A DNA stretch of 64,000 nucleotides from an uncultured Oscillospiraceae bacterium (GCA_947169975.1 CAMVRT010000002.1:62001-126000); one strand, 5' to 3'. Shown: positions 16,815 to 26,209, counted from the stretch's first letter. Translations and numbers: made by a program. Notes: a model not told the origin generated them from the letters alone.

Positions 16815-18587
16815 ATGGGAAAAATCATTAAAGTATCCGGCCCGCTGGTGGTGGCGGACGGCATGGCCGATGCCAACATGGCCGACGTCGTCCGCGTAGG
16901 TCCCCAGCGTCTGATCGGCGAGATCCTGAATATGACCGGCGACCGCGCCTCCATTCAGGTTTATGAGGAGACCTCCGGCCTTGGCCCCGGTGCCGACGTG
17001 GTGACCACCGGCGCGCCCCTGAGCGTGGAGCTGGGCCCCGGTCTGATCGAGAATATCTACGACGGCATCCAGCGCCCGCTGGAGGAGATCGTCAAGCGGG
17101 TGGGCGCCAACATCACCCGCGGCATTGAGGTGCCTCCCCTGCCCCGCGACAAGCAGTGGCAGTGGACGGCTGTTGCCAAGGTGGGCGACAAGGTCATCGG
17201 CGGCGACGTGCTGGGCACCGTGCCCGAGACCAGCTCCGTCCTCCACAAGATCATGGTGCCCAACGGCATCCGCGGCACCGTGGAGTGGATCGCCCCGGAG
17301 GGCAGCTACACCATTCAGGACGTGATCGCCAAGGTCCGCACCGAAAAGGGCGAGCTCCGCGAGCTGACCATGGTGCAGAAGTGGCCCGTCCGCGTGGGCC
17401 GTCCCTATCAAAAGAAGTTCCCGCCGGTGACGCCGCTCCAGTCCGGCCAGCGCGTCATTGACACCATGTTCCCCATCGCCAAAGGCGGCACCGCCGCTGT
17501 GCCCGGTCCCTTCGGCTCCGGCAAGACCGTGGTGCAGCACCAGCTGGCCAAGTGGTCCGACGTGGACATCGTGGTCTACATCGGCTGCGGCGAGCGCGGC
17601 AACGAGATGACCGATGTTCTGCGGGAGTTCCCGGAGCTGACCGATCCCCGCACCGGCGAGACGCTGATGAAGCGCACCGTGCTGATCGCCAATACCTCCG
17701 ATATGCCCGTGGCCGCCCGTGAGGCCAGCGTCTACACCGGCATCACCATCGCCGAGTATTTCCGCGATATGGGCTACCACGTTGCCGTCATCGCCGACTC
17801 CACCTCCCGCTGGGCCGAGGCTCTGCGCGAGATGTCCGGCCGTCTGGAGGAGATGCCCGGTGAGGAGGGCTACCCCGCCTACCTTGCCTCCCGTCTGGCC
17901 CAGTTCTACGAGCGCGCCGGCATGGTGCAGTGCGTGGGCAGCGACGGACGCACCGGCTCCCTGACCGCCGTGGGCGCCGTGTCGCCTCCGGGCGGCGACC
18001 TCTCCGAGCCCGTTTCCCAGGGCACCATGCGCATCGTCAAGGTGTTCTGGTCTCTGGACGCCTCCCTGGCCTATCGCCGTCACTTCCCCGCCATCAACTG
18101 GCTGAACTCCTACTCCCTGTACCTCGACTCCATGCGCCCCTGGTTCGACGAGAATCTGGGCCCCGAGTTCATGATCAACCGCGGCCGTGCCATGCACCTG
18201 CTGCAGGAGGAGAACGAGCTCAACGAGATCGTCCAGCTGGTGGGTAAGGACTCCCTGTCCGCCAGCGACCAGCTGACCCTGGAGATCGCCCGTATGCTGC
18301 GGGAGGACTTCCTGCAGCAGAACGCCTTTGTGGACGTGGACTCCTACTCCAGCTTCGACCGTCAGAAGCAGCTGCTGGGCCTGATCCTCCACTACGAGAA
18401 TCTCTGCCGCGGCGCTATCGCCAAGAACGTGGCGCTGCAGGATCTGTTCACCGTGCCCTCCCGGGAGCGGCTGGGCTGGGCCAAGTACACCGAGGCGGAC
18501 AAGTACGCCCAGGAGTATGAGGAGATCGGTCTGGACATGGACCGCGATATCAACGAACTGATCCGAAAGGCTGGTGAGGAAGAATGA
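16815..18587 (+). CDS. ntpA: V-type ATPase catalytic subunit A
   Basis: Catalytic subunit that hydrolyses or makes ATP. It has 590 residues. The P-loop GPFGSGKT is at about 231-238, followed by the arm residues and [11 protein letters not shown]; the V/A-type-specific bulge insertion (about 110-190) is present. [27 protein letters not shown] is the family signature. AAAGGAG lies before ATG. It overlaps ntpB by four bases (ATGA), which fits coupled 3:3 synthesis. Confidence 0.98.
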   Translation: MGKIIKVSGPLVVADGMADANMADVVRVGPQRLIGEILNMTGDRASIQVYEETSGLGPGADVVTTGAPLSVELGPGLIENIYDGIQRPLEEIVKRVGANITRGIEVPPLPRDKQWQWTAVAKVGDKVIGGDVLGTVPETSSVLHKIMVPNGIRGTVEWIAPEGSYTIQDVIAKVRTEKGELRELTMVQKWPVRVGRPYQKKFPPVTPLQSGQRVIDTMFPIAKGGTAAVPGPFGSGKTVVQHQLAKWSDVDIVVYIGCGERGNEMTDVLREFPELTDPRTGETLMKRTVLIANTSDMPVAAREASVYTGITIAEYFRDMGYHVAVIADSTSRWAEALREMSGRLEEMPGEEGYPAYLASRLAQFYERAGMVQCVGSDGRTGSLTAVGAVSPPGGDLSEPVSQGTMRIVKVFWSLDASLAYRRHFPAINWLNSYSLYLDSMRPWFDENLGPEFMINRGRAMHLLQEENELNEIVQLVGKDSLSASDQLTLEIARMLREDFLQQNAFVDVDSYSSFDRQKQLLGLILHYENLCRGAIAKNVALQDLFTVPSRERLGWAKYTEADKYAQEYEEIGLDMDRDINELIRKAGEEE

Positions 18588-19960
18588 TGAAGGAATACCG
18601 TACCATCCACGAGGTTTCCGGCCCCCTGATGGTGGTGGAGCAGGTGGAGGGCGTCACCTACGATGAGCTGGCCGAGATCCAGCTCAACGACGGCACCGTC
18701 CGCCGCTGCAAGGTGCTGGAGGTCAACGGCGACCGCGCCGTGGTGCAGCTGTTCGACAGCTCCGCCGGCATCAACCTGCGGGACAGCAAGATCCGCTTCC
18801 TGGGCCACCCCCTGCAGATGGGCGTGTCCGGCGACATGCTGGGCCGCGTGTTCAACGGCATGGGCCAGCCCATCGACGGCGGTCCCGAGCTGCTGGCCGA
18901 GAAGTACATGGACATCAACGGCCTGCCCATGAACCCCGCCGCCCGGGACTACCCCAATGAGTTTATCCAGACCGGCGTGTCCACCATCGACGGTCTGAAC
19001 ACCCTGGTCCGCGGCCAGAAGCTGCCCATCTTCTCCGGCTCCGGTCTGCCCCACGCCAATCTGGCTGCCCAGATCGCACGCCAGGCCAGGGTGCTGGACG
19101 ACACCTCCAACTTCGCCGTGGTGTTCGCCGCCATCGGCATCACCTTCGAGGAGTCCGAGTTCTTCGTCCGCGAGTTCAAGCGCACCGGCGCCATCGACCG
19201 CACGGTGCTGTTCACCAATCTGGCCAACGACCCCGCCGTGGAGCGTATCGCCACGCCCCGCATGGCCCTGACCGCCGCCGAGTACCTGGCCTTTGAGAAG
19301 GAGATGCAGGTCCTGGTCATCATGACCGACATCACCAACTACGCCGAGGCTCTGCGTGAGGTCTCCGCCGCCAAGAAGGAGGTCCCCGGCCGCCGCGGCT
19401 ATCCCGGCTACCTGTACACCGACCTGGCCTCCCTCTATGAGCGCGCCGGCCGCCGTCTGGGCTGCAAGGGCTCCATCACCATGATCCCCATTCTGACCAT
19501 GCCCGAGGACGACAAGACCCACCCCATCCCCGATCTGACGGGCTACATCACCGAGGGCCAGATCATTCTGAGCCGCGACCTGTACCGCAAGAACATCCAG
19601 CCCCCCGTGGATGTGCTGCCCAGCCTGAGCCGTCTGAAAGACAAGGGCGTGGGCGAGGGCAAGACCCGGGAGGATCACGCCCCCACTATGAACCAGCTGT
19701 TCGCTGCCTACGCCTCCGGCAAGGAGGCCAAGGAGCTGATGACCATTCTGGGCGAGGCCGCGTTGAGCCCCATCGACCTGATCTACGCCAAGTTCGCCGA
19801 TGAGTTCGAGAAGCGCTACGTCAACCAGGGCTTTGAGGAGAACCGCTCCATCCAGCAAACACTGGATCTGGGCTGGGAGCTGCTGAGCATGATCCCCCGG
19901 TCTGAGCTGAAGCGTATCAAGCCGGAGATGCTGGACAAGTACCTGCCCAAGAAAGGCTGA
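18584..19960 (+). CDS. ntpB: V-type ATPase regulatory subunit B
   Basis: Non-catalytic nucleotide-site subunit of the A3B3 head. It has 458 residues. It lacks a canonical P-loop: the equivalent region reads [21 protein letters not shown], as in other B subunits. [30 protein letters not shown] is the family signature and supplies the arginine finger segment. It starts at the ATG overlapping the ntpA stop. Confidence 0.97.
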   Translation: MMKEYRTIHEVSGPLMVVEQVEGVTYDELAEIQLNDGTVRRCKVLEVNGDRAVVQLFDSSAGINLRDSKIRFLGHPLQMGVSGDMLGRVFNGMGQPIDGGPELLAEKYMDINGLPMNPAARDYPNEFIQTGVSTIDGLNTLVRGQKLPIFSGSGLPHANLAAQIARQARVLDDTSNFAVVFAAIGITFEESEFFVREFKRTGAIDRTVLFTNLANDPAVERIATPRMALTAAEYLAFEKEMQVLVIMTDITNYAEALREVSAAKKEVPGRRGYPGYLYTDLASLYERAGRRLGCKGSITMIPILTMPEDDKTHPIPDLTGYITEGQIILSRDLYRKNIQPPVDVLPSLSRLKDKGVGEGKTREDHAPTMNQLFAAYASGKEAKELMTILGEAALSPIDLIYAKFADEFEKRYVNQGFEENRSIQQTLDLGWELLSMIPRSELKRIKPEMLDKYLPKKG

Positions 19961-19968
19961 GGTGCGCC

Positions 19969-20619
19969 ATGGCCGGTAAAACCATCAACCCCACCCGCAT
20001 GGAGCTGACCCGGCTGAAGGGCCGGCTCAAAACCGCCGTGCGGGGCCACAAGCTGCTCAAGGACAAGCGGGACGAGATGATGAAGCAGTTTCTGGACATC
20101 GTCCGCCGCAACCGCGTCCTGCGCAGGAAGGTGGAGGAGGGCCTCCAGCGGGCCAACGCCGCCATTGCCGTGGCCTCCGCCGTCATGGGACCGGAGATCC
20201 TGGAGCAGGCCTTGCTCTACCCCAAGGCCGGCGTGGAGCTGGACGTCAGCTTCCGCAACATCATGTCGGTGAATGTGCCCGCTTATGATTTCCGCACCAC
20301 CGGCGGCGACGGCACCGAGATCTACCCCTACGGCTTCGCCCAGACCAGTGGCGAGCTGGATGCCGCTCTGGAATCGCTGAACAGCGTGTTCCGGGATATG
20401 CTGGAGCTGGCGGAGGTGGAAAAATCCATGCAGCTGCTGGCCCAGGAGATCGAGAAGACACGCCGCCGCGTCAACGCCCTGGAGTACGTCATGATCCCGG
20501 AGACCCAGCGGAATATCCGCTACATCTCCATGAAGCTGGACGAGAACGAGCGCGGCAACACCACCCGATTGATGAAGGTCAAGGACATGGTGCTGCAGGA
20601 CGCCCACAACTTCAAATAA
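19969..20619 (+). CDS. ntpD: V-type ATPase subunit D (central shaft)
   Basis: Central rotor shaft, analogous to F-ATPase gamma. It has 216 residues, with long N- and C-terminal helices forming a coiled coil: NPTRMELTRLKGRLKTAVRGHKLLKDKRDEM is the diagnostic N-terminus, and RRRVNALEYVMIP lies in the C-terminal helix. It is the last gene of the operon; homologues of ntpH and ntpJ are not present after it. A terminator follows. Confidence 0.97.
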   Translation: MAGKTINPTRMELTRLKGRLKTAVRGHKLLKDKRDEMMKQFLDIVRRNRVLRRKVEEGLQRANAAIAVASAVMGPEILEQALLYPKAGVELDVSFRNIMSVNVPAYDFRTTGGDGTEIYPYGFAQTSGELDAALESLNSVFRDMLELAEVEKSMQLLAQEIEKTRRRVNALEYVMIPETQRNIRYISMKLDENERGNTTRLMKVKDMVLQDAHNFK

Positions 20620-20625
20620 GTCCGG

Positions 20626-20668
20626 AAAGGGACGCTGTGCACGGCGCAGCGTCCCTTTCATCTGTTTT
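20626..20668 (+). terminator. Terminator of the V-ATPase operon
   Basis: A perfect 12-bp stem AAAGGGACGCTG/CAGCGTCCCTTT (20626-20637 with 20647-20658), followed by a T-rich tract with TTTTT. Confidence 0.85.
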
Positions 20669-20695
20669 TCTAATGCATCGTATCAAAAACAGGTA

Positions 20696-20724
20696 TTGTA
20701 CTTATTGCAGATTTGCGATATAAT
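20696..20724 (+). promoter_or_regulatory. Promoter of the CofE-like gene
   Basis: -35 TTGTAC (20696-20701), 17-bp spacer, -10 TATAAT (20719-20724). Confidence 0.75.
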
Positions 20725-20795
20725 TATTATGTTGGGCTTATGCTTGGCAGATGCGTTTTTTACAAACTGTTGATATATAAAAAGGAGATGTTTTC

Positions 20796-21995
20796 ATGAG
20801 CAGACTGATCGGCACCGTGGCAAGAGGCATCCGCGCACCCATCTTCCGCGAGGGCGACAACATTGTCACCGGCGTGACCGACGCCGTGCTGGCCGCGCTG
20901 AAGAGCGGCGGCATTGAGGCCCGCGACAAGGACGTGGTGGCCGTGACCGAGTCCGTGGTGGCCCGCTGCCAGGGCAACTACGCTACGGTGGCGCAGATCT
21001 CCGCCGACGTCCGGGCCAAGACCGGCGGCAAGACCGTAGGCGTCACCTTCCCCATCCTCAGCCGCAACCGCTTCTCCCTGCTGCTCAAGGGCATCGCCGG
21101 GGGCTGCGAGAAGGTGGTTCTCATGCTGTCCTATCCCTCCGACGAGGTGGGCAACCATCTGGTTAGCCTGGATCAGCTGGACGAGGCGGGCATCGACCCC
21201 TGGCACGACGTGCTGAACCTCCAGCAGTTCCGCGCCGCCTTCGGCCAGGTGATCCATCCCTTCACCGGCGTGGACTACGTGGCCTACTATCAGGAGCTCA
21301 TCGAGTCCATGGGCGCACAGGCGGAGATCGTGTTTGCCAACCGGGTGCAGACCGTGCTGGACTACACCGACACCGTCATCTGCTGCGACATTCACACCCG
21401 GGCTCGCTCCAAGCGGCTGCTGAAGGCCGCCGGCGCCCGCGTGGTGCTGGGTCTGGACGACCTGCTGACCGCCCCCGTGGACGGCAGCGGCTATAACGAG
21501 ACCTACGGCCTGCTGGGCAGCAACAAGGCCGACGAGGAGCGCATCAAGCTCTTTCCCCGCGACACCATGACCGTTGCCCGGGAGATCGGCCGCCTCATGA
21601 GCGAGGCCACCGGCAAGCGCATCGAGGCCATGGTCTACGGCGACGGCGCCTTCAAGGATCCCGCCGGCAAGATCTGGGAGCTGGCGGACCCCGTCGTCTC
21701 CCCCGGCTACACCGACGGTCTCATCGGCACCCCCAACGAGCTGAAGCTGAAGTATCTGGCGGACAAGGACTTCGCCGACCTCAGCGGCGAGGCGCTGCAG
21801 CAGGCCATCTCCGAGAAAATCCGGGCCAAGGACGCCAAGGTATCTCTGGTGGGCAACATGATCTCCGAGGGCACCACCCCCCGGAACCTCACCGACCTGA
21901 TCGGCTCCCTGTGCGACCTGACCTCCGGCTCCGGCGACAAGGGCACCCCCATTGTGTATATCCAGGGCTATTTCGACAACTACACCAACGAGTAA
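20796..21995 (+). CDS. CofE-like gamma-glutamyl ligase (F420-0:L-glutamate ligase family)
   Basis: Member of the F420-0:gamma-glutamyl ligase family, which adds glutamate to a carboxyl or phosphodiester-linked acceptor using GTP or ATP. It has 399 residues, longer than archaeal CofE (about 250). The conserved N-terminal half contains DKDVVAVTESVVAR and the later VYGDGAFKDPAGKIWELADP segment. No other F420 genes are visible here, and most gut Clostridia are not known to make F420, so the true acceptor is unknown. It is monocistronic, with its own promoter and terminator. Confidence 0.75.
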   Translation: MSRLIGTVARGIRAPIFREGDNIVTGVTDAVLAALKSGGIEARDKDVVAVTESVVARCQGNYATVAQISADVRAKTGGKTVGVTFPILSRNRFSLLLKGIAGGCEKVVLMLSYPSDEVGNHLVSLDQLDEAGIDPWHDVLNLQQFRAAFGQVIHPFTGVDYVAYYQELIESMGAQAEIVFANRVQTVLDYTDTVICCDIHTRARSKRLLKAAGARVVLGLDDLLTAPVDGSGYNETYGLLGSNKADEERIKLFPRDTMTVAREIGRLMSEATGKRIEAMVYGDGAFKDPAGKIWELADPVVSPGYTDGLIGTPNELKLKYLADKDFADLSGEALQQAISEKIRAKDAKVSLVGNMISEGTTPRNLTDLIGSLCDLTSGSGDKGTPIVYIQGYFDNYTNE

Positions 21996-22007
21996 AATGC
22001 TCTTAAA

Positions 22008-22039
22008 CGAAAGAGGAGCGGCGCCGCCGCTCCTCTTTT
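22008..22039 (+). terminator. Terminator, left copy of a 32-bp direct repeat
   Basis: A hairpin GAGGAGCGGCG/CGCCGCTCCTC with a T4 tail, just after the CofE-like gene. The whole 32 bases recur identically at 22308-22339, exactly 300 bases downstream, on the other side of the mosaic repeat. Confidence 0.8.
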
Positions 22040-22307
22040 CAGCTTGTCAAAAAAGCCTCGCAGAGTTCGCGCCGCGCACGGCGCGAAGATATTTAATCGT
22101 ATTTTGCCGCGGCGTTACGTGAGCGCCCAAATCTATGATTTGGCTGCGCGAACTTATGCATGCGAGCGAAGCGAGTCGTAGTACGTGGCAAAATACACCT
22201 CTCAGACTACGAAGTGTGCGAATTGTCCGCCATTGGCGGACAATGAGTGCGCGCAGTAGGCTGCAAGCCTTTTGTCAAAAAACGGCATTGCCGTTTTTTG
22301 ACAGTCT
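22040..22307 (+). repeat. Mosaic hairpin repeat, copy 2
   Basis: A 268-base element between two identical 32-bp terminators. From left to right: TTGTCAAAAAA, GCCTCGCAGAG, a hairpin TTCGCGCCG/CGGCGCGAA around CGCA, a hairpin TATTTTGCC/GGCAAAATA with an insert holding CCAAATC/GATTTGG, then ACCTCTCAG, a hairpin TTGTCCGCC/GGCGGACAA, GGCTGCAAGCC and a terminal hairpin (22273-22303). It shares the order of parts with copy 1, but the arms differ and stay complementary. The 360-base gap holds only this and the terminators; short ORFs across it are not credible. Confidence 0.78.
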
Positions 22308-22339
22308 CGAAAGAGGAGCGGCGCCGCCGCTCCTCTTTT
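22308..22339 (+). terminator. Terminator, right copy of the 32-bp direct repeat
   Basis: Identical to 22008-22039. It lies between the mosaic repeat and the converging lipoprotein gene and could act in either direction, because the hairpin is flanked by AAA on the left and TTTT on the right. Confidence 0.75.
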
Positions 22340-22355
22340 AATTATTCCTTCCCTG

Positions 22356-22796
22356 TCAGCCGTTTACGGGAGTAATGGTGATTTTGGGTAAATTTCGGTC
22401 GTTCTTCTGGTTGCCGCTGCCGTGAGTGCCCACGAAGACGACCCAAAGCTCGTTCTGTCCGGGCTGCAGTGAAATCTCCTCTGACCGCTGCTTTATTCCA
22501 TCTGCAAATGCTCTGGCGGTCTCATCGTCCACAGCATAACCGGGCAAGGCGCTCTCCGTCACCAGTCCGTTCTTCACGTCGTCCCGAAACTCCCCGGAAA
22601 TGCGCACAGTCATCGCATCTCCGGCAAGATTGTCGATCCGGAGGCGACACAGAAACAGCACCTCATCCTGACAGATGGCAAAGTCGGAAAAGAAGGAATC
22701 CCTCTCTATCAGTTTCACCGGCTCTTTGGTGCTCGAGCAAGCTGTCAGAAGCAGCAGCACGGCAATCAGCAGGGACACGAGCCGTCTACTTCTCAT
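22356..22796 (-). CDS. Small lipoprotein of the GntR/ABC operon
   Basis: Predicted lipoprotein of 146 residues. It has a short signal with a leucine-rich core and lipobox LTAC (cysteine at about 20); the rest is a soluble extracytoplasmic domain I do not recognise, with a C-terminal segment NELWVVFVGTHGSG and KITITPVNG. The ATG at 22796 overlaps the end of the permease gene by 11 bases, so it is translated as part of that operon. It may be an accessory or sensor of the transporter; function unknown. Confidence 0.7.
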   Translation of the reverse strand: MRSRRLVSLLIAVLLLLTACSSTKEPVKLIERDSFFSDFAICQDEVLFLCRLRIDNLAGDAMTVRISGEFRDDVKNGLVTESALPGYAVDDETARAFADGIKQRSEEISLQPGQNELWVVFVGTHGSGNQKNDRNLPKITITPVNG

Positions 22797-24552
22797 TTGT
22801 CCCTTCCTCCGGGAGCGTCAGGCCGTACTCCTTCAGCAGGGCAAGCGCATTGATGTTGCCCTCCCGGATCATGTCTGTGGTGTAGCTGCCCTGCTCCGTG
22901 TCCAGCGTCAGCTCGACGGGGAGCCAATCCTCCCGATACAGATCCTCCGGCTTGACGGGGGCGTCCGCATCCGCCTCCAGAGCATGGTACAGTGCCAGGC
23001 ACTGCTCCGCCGTCAGCTCGATCTGCTGACCGGACTCATAACTGGCAGCATAGCCGCCGGTGAACCGTTCGCCGTAGGCGCCGCGATCCGGCAGCAGGTC
23101 GAGGACGCGGGCGCCCGGCTGATTCAGCAGCGCAGTCAGCGCCTGATAGACCGCCGGATCCGCCAGATCCGCCTGATATCTTCTGGCCATCCAGTCCCCG
23201 CCGCGAAGGCCGTACCGGAAGGAAAGGTAAATAGGGGTTCCGGTATGGTCGGGATCCTGCCGCGTCAGCGCACGGTGAAGCTCCACCATGGCCCGGATCA
23301 CATCGGGATCCTCGCTGTCCACGTAAGCGCCATTGCAGCTGAACTCCACATCGGCCACCTGCTCCGGCTGGGGCACGCGCTTCTGGTAGCCGGTGACATC
23401 CAGCCTGACACACACGCACACGGCGATGAGCACCAGCCAAAGCGCCGCAAGACCCAGAAGGGTGCGCCGGTCAAAGATCTTGTAGGACTTGCGCAGCAGC
23501 ATCTCCACGCCGCAGTACGTCAGACCGCCCATGATGACCTGGCAGATGATGAGACCCAGCACATGCCGTCCGCCGTTTAGAAAGATTTCATACACGAAGG
23601 TACCCAGGGCCAGACCGGCGGCAATGGAGATGACGTACTTCACCACCGGGCGCAGCCACGGAAAAACGATGGCGTCACCGGCGGTCTCGCTGTGGCGGGC
23701 GCGGTACAGCACCCAGGCAAGAGCCAGCAGCCCGACGCCCACCAGGGCGTAGATCAGCACAGTGGGCAGTGCCTCGGGGTTGACGGTGAACAGCGTAGCG
23801 CCCTTCCGGTACAGTTCCGCGTCGAAGCGGGTCGGCTCATGCAGCTGCAGCGCGCCGGTCAGCTTTATCACCGGCGTCAGCCAAGTGACCGCCCGTCCGG
23901 GGACGAAGCTGGGTTCATATCCCATCCACAGGATGGCGGCAATACCGTTGAGAACGGCGTAATAGGCCATCACTACGAAGTTGAGGCCGAAGTAGATCAC
24001 CGGCACCGCCAACAGCCAGCCGGTGGCCATGGCGCACAGCGCGCCGAAGGCCAGGAAGAAGAAGCCCATCAGCTCCGTCACCAGCAGCCAGATCAGCAGG
24101 GGGATAATGTCCACAATTCCCAACAGCCCTTCCATCAGCAGGGACAGCAGGAAGGTAAGGAGGTTGGCTGCCGTCAGCATGGACATGCCGGCGGCGAAGT
24201 GGGCCAGGAACTGCCGTGTCCGTGTGACGGGCAGGGCATGCATCAATCCCACGGAATTGGACTTCATCAGGTAGCCGAACAGAATCATGGCCAGCCCCAC
24301 GCCCAGAAGCAGGTTGATGACAGCGAAGGCCGAAAGGCTTTCGTATATATGGCAAGCCATCTGGTACGCGCGCTGGGCGTGTTCCTCCGCCTCGGACAGC
24401 TCGACTGCCATATTCATGGCGCCGCTGCCCAAATTCCAGATCGCCACCGGCATGGCAAAGAAGGAGATGAAGGCATACAGGAAGGTCAGCGGCCAGAACC
24501 GGCGCCAGTCGCTGCGGATCAGCGTTTTAGAGCACGATGTCGCGAACCGCAT
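22786..24552 (-). CDS. ABC transporter permease with C-terminal extracytoplasmic domain
   Basis: Integral membrane partner of the ATPase encoded upstream. It has 588 residues. About ten hydrophobic segments lie between 15 and 400; after the last one, a soluble domain of about 190 residues follows (from RLDVTGYQKRVPQ to the end). The longest frame begins at 24573, but its first codons contain the GGGAGG that serves the ATG at 24552, so I use the latter. It overlaps the ATPase gene by 26 bases. The layout resembles YtrABCDEF-type and bacitracin-stress exporters regulated by small GntR proteins; substrate unknown. Confidence 0.8.
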   Translation of the reverse strand: MRFATSCSKTLIRSDWRRFWPLTFLYAFISFFAMPVAIWNLGSGAMNMAVELSEAEEHAQRAYQMACHIYESLSAFAVINLLLGVGLAMILFGYLMKSNSVGLMHALPVTRTRQFLAHFAAGMSMLTAANLLTFLLSLLMEGLLGIVDIIPLLIWLLVTELMGFFFLAFGALCAMATGWLLAVPVIYFGLNFVVMAYYAVLNGIAAILWMGYEPSFVPGRAVTWLTPVIKLTGALQLHEPTRFDAELYRKGATLFTVNPEALPTVLIYALVGVGLLALAWVLYRARHSETAGDAIVFPWLRPVVKYVISIAAGLALGTFVYEIFLNGGRHVLGLIICQVIMGGLTYCGVEMLLRKSYKIFDRRTLLGLAALWLVLIAVCVCVRLDVTGYQKRVPQPEQVADVEFSCNGAYVDSEDPDVIRAMVELHRALTRQDPDHTGTPIYLSFRYGLRGGDWMARRYQADLADPAVYQALTALLNQPGARVLDLLPDRGAYGERFTGGYAASYESGQQIELTAEQCLALYHALEADADAPVKPEDLYREDWLPVELTLDTEQGSYTTDMIREGNINALALLKEYGLTLPEEGTNEK

Positions 24553-25423
24553 AGTCCTCACCTCCCATTTCATAGATAAAGATCTCCTCCAGCGTCAGGG
24601 GGATGGCCTCCAGCAACACAGGATTCGTGATCTGCATCCTGCGCAGGATCTCCTCACTGCTGCCCCGGACGATATAGGTGTGGACCCTGCCCACGTTGGA
24701 GTGGTGCAGGATCTTCAGCTCGGCAGGCAGCTCCGGCACCGCGCCGGGGAACACCACCTGCAGCTTTACCGTGTTGTCCTGCAGCTCGCTGAGGGTGCGC
24801 TCCAGCAGGATCCTGCCCTTGCTCATGATGCCCACATGGTCGCACACGTCCTCCAGCTCCCGCAGGTTGTGGGAGGACACCAGCACCGTGGTGCCACGGG
24901 CGGCCACGTCGTCCAGCAGCAGGGACCACACCTGGCGGCGCATCACCGGATCCAGGCCGTCCACCGGCTCATCCAGCACCAGCACCTCCGGCATGCAGCT
25001 CATGGTCAGCCAGAAGGCCGCCTGCTTCTGCATGCCCTTGCTCATGCGGCGGATGGGCTGCCTCTCGTTCAGCGGGAACACCGCCTTCATTTTCTCATAC
25101 CGCTCGGCGCTGAAGGTGGGGTACATCCCCTCATAAAACCGGGCCATCTCGGAGATGGAGGCCTGGGGGAAATAGTACCAGTCATCGCCGATCACCGCCA
25201 TGCGGCGCTTGACGGCAGGATTCTCCCACACCGGCTTCCCGTCCAGCAGCAGCTCGCCGCTGTCGGGCCGGTACACGCCGGTGAGATGACGGATGATAGT
25301 GGATTTTCCCGCTCCGTTGGGGCCAACCAGTCCGTACACAGCGCCCTTGGGCACCGTCATGGTGGCTCCGTCCAGGGCACGGAAAGCGTCAAAGGTTTTG
25401 ACTACGTTTTTTGCCTCAAGCAT
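24527..25423 (-). CDS. ABC transporter ATP-binding protein
   Basis: Nucleotide-binding subunit for the adjacent permease. It has 298 residues. Walker A GPNGAGKST at about 34-42, Walker B VLVLDEP followed by VDGLDP, switch histidine in VSSHNLRELE. The signature motif is degenerate: RMSKGMQKQ in place of LSGGQ, as seen in several drug/bacitracin-type exporters. A C-terminal extension of about 80 residues follows the ATPase core. It overlaps the gntR gene by eight bases. Confidence 0.92.
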   Translation of the reverse strand: MLEAKNVVKTFDAFRALDGATMTVPKGAVYGLVGPNGAGKSTIIRHLTGVYRPDSGELLLDGKPVWENPAVKRRMAVIGDDWYYFPQASISEMARFYEGMYPTFSAERYEKMKAVFPLNERQPIRRMSKGMQKQAAFWLTMSCMPEVLVLDEPVDGLDPVMRRQVWSLLLDDVAARGTTVLVSSHNLRELEDVCDHVGIMSKGRILLERTLSELQDNTVKLQVVFPGAVPELPAELKILHHSNVGRVHTYIVRGSSEEILRRMQITNPVLLEAIPLTLEEIFIYEMGGEDYAVRDIVL

Positions 25424-25781
25424 GGCCCTCGCCTCCTTCCCAAAGTGACATCCATTCCTCCTGCGTCATGCCCAGCTCCCGCAGCTCCTGCACCACGGGG
25501 CGCAGCCGCTCCGTCAGCTCCCGTTTGCGGCCGTCATTCTGCGACTGTCCGTCCGCCACGAAGGTGCCCTTGCCGCCCACGGTACAGACGAAGCCCTCAC
25601 TCTCCAGCTCGCTGTAAGCCCGGGCAATGGTGTTGGGATTGACGGTCAGCTCCGTGGCCAGCTGCCGCACCGAGGGCAGCCGGTCGCCGCTTTGCAGTAC
25701 ACCCGTCACCATCAGCCGCCGCAGGCCGTCCTTCACCTGCTCGTAGATAGGCCGGGCATCCCGGTAGTCCAGATGGATCAT
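25416..25781 (-). CDS. GntR-family transcriptional regulator (YtrA subfamily)
   Basis: Short regulator of 121 residues: winged helix (about 1-75: PIYEQVKDGLRRLMVTG, LPSVRQLATELTVNPNTIARAYSELESEG) and a small helical C-terminal dimerisation tail, with no ligand-binding domain, as in YtrA. The ATG at 25781 follows AAGGAGG; the longer frame to 25850 runs through the promoter and is rejected. It is the first gene of an overlapping four-gene operon (regulator, ATPase, permease, lipoprotein), and its promoter carries a matching palindrome, so self-repression is likely. Confidence 0.9.
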   Translation of the reverse strand: MIHLDYRDARPIYEQVKDGLRRLMVTGVLQSGDRLPSVRQLATELTVNPNTIARAYSELESEGFVCTVGGKGTFVADGQSQNDGRKRELTERLRPVVQELRELGMTQEEWMSLWEGGEGHA

Positions 25782-25811
25782 ACAGGCATCCCTCCTTTTC
25801 AACTGCATTTC

Positions 25812-25844
25812 GCTAACTGTATTAACCGAATTAGTACAGTTAGC
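25812..25844 (-). promoter_or_regulatory. Probable GntR operator
   Basis: A perfect 10-bp inverted repeat GCTAACTGTA / TACAGTTAGC (25812-25821 and 25835-25844) with a 13-base spacer. The distal arm overlaps the -10 and the other lies downstream of the start, so binding would block transcription of the gntR-ABC operon. Confidence 0.75.
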
Positions 25845-25870
25845 ATACACCCCGTTTTTGATTCTGTCAA
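25842..25870 (-). promoter_or_regulatory. Promoter of the gntR-ABC operon
   Basis: On the minus strand, -35 TTGACA (25865-25870), 17-bp spacer, -10 TATGCT (25842-25847). Confidence 0.8.
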
Positions 25871-25933
25871 GGGGTATTTTTCAAGTTTTTTCCGGGCATA
25901 CTGGAGGTACATTATATAAGGAGGCGCGGAAAA

Positions 25934-26125
25934 ATGCACGCGAACGTTCTGCAAAAGGCCTGCATCCAATGCGGCCTGTGTCCCACCATCTGCCCGGAGG
26001 TATTTCACCTGCCCGACGAGGGCGGCAGCGCCCAGGCCGTTTCCGACGAGATCCCCGTAGAGCTGCAGGCTGACGTCCAGACGGCGGCAGACAGCTGCCC
26101 CACCGGCGCCATTGAGGTTCATTGA
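25934..26125 (+). CDS. Single-cluster ferredoxin
   Basis: Small soluble electron carrier of 63 residues. Cysteines C10, C13 and C16 (CIQCGLC) plus the distal cysteine in SCPTGAI would bind one [4Fe-4S] cluster; a further C20 in TICPE is extra. The second half is acidic and lacks a second full CxxCxxC motif, so this is a monocluster type. AAGGAGG lies eight bases before the ATG. It is not linked by context to a particular reductase. Confidence 0.85.
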   Translation: MHANVLQKACIQCGLCPTICPEVFHLPDEGGSAQAVSDEIPVELQADVQTAADSCPTGAIEVH

Positions 26126-26180
26126 GCGGCAAAACCGCCTGTTTTTCCGAAAAAATATCCTGTTTTTTGGAAAATTGTCC

Positions 26181-26209
26181 TTTACAAATGATATTCGGTG
26201 TGGTAATCT
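26181..26209 (+). promoter_or_regulatory. Probable promoter of rpsO
   Basis: -35 TTTACA (26181-26186), 17-bp spacer, -10 TAATCT (26204-26209) with an extended-10 TG. Confidence 0.6.

Noticed and set aside
22135-22341. A 68-codon plus-strand ORF inside repeat copy 2
   Set aside because: It is made wholly of repeat and terminator sequence, has no ribosome-binding site and would not exist in the other copies.
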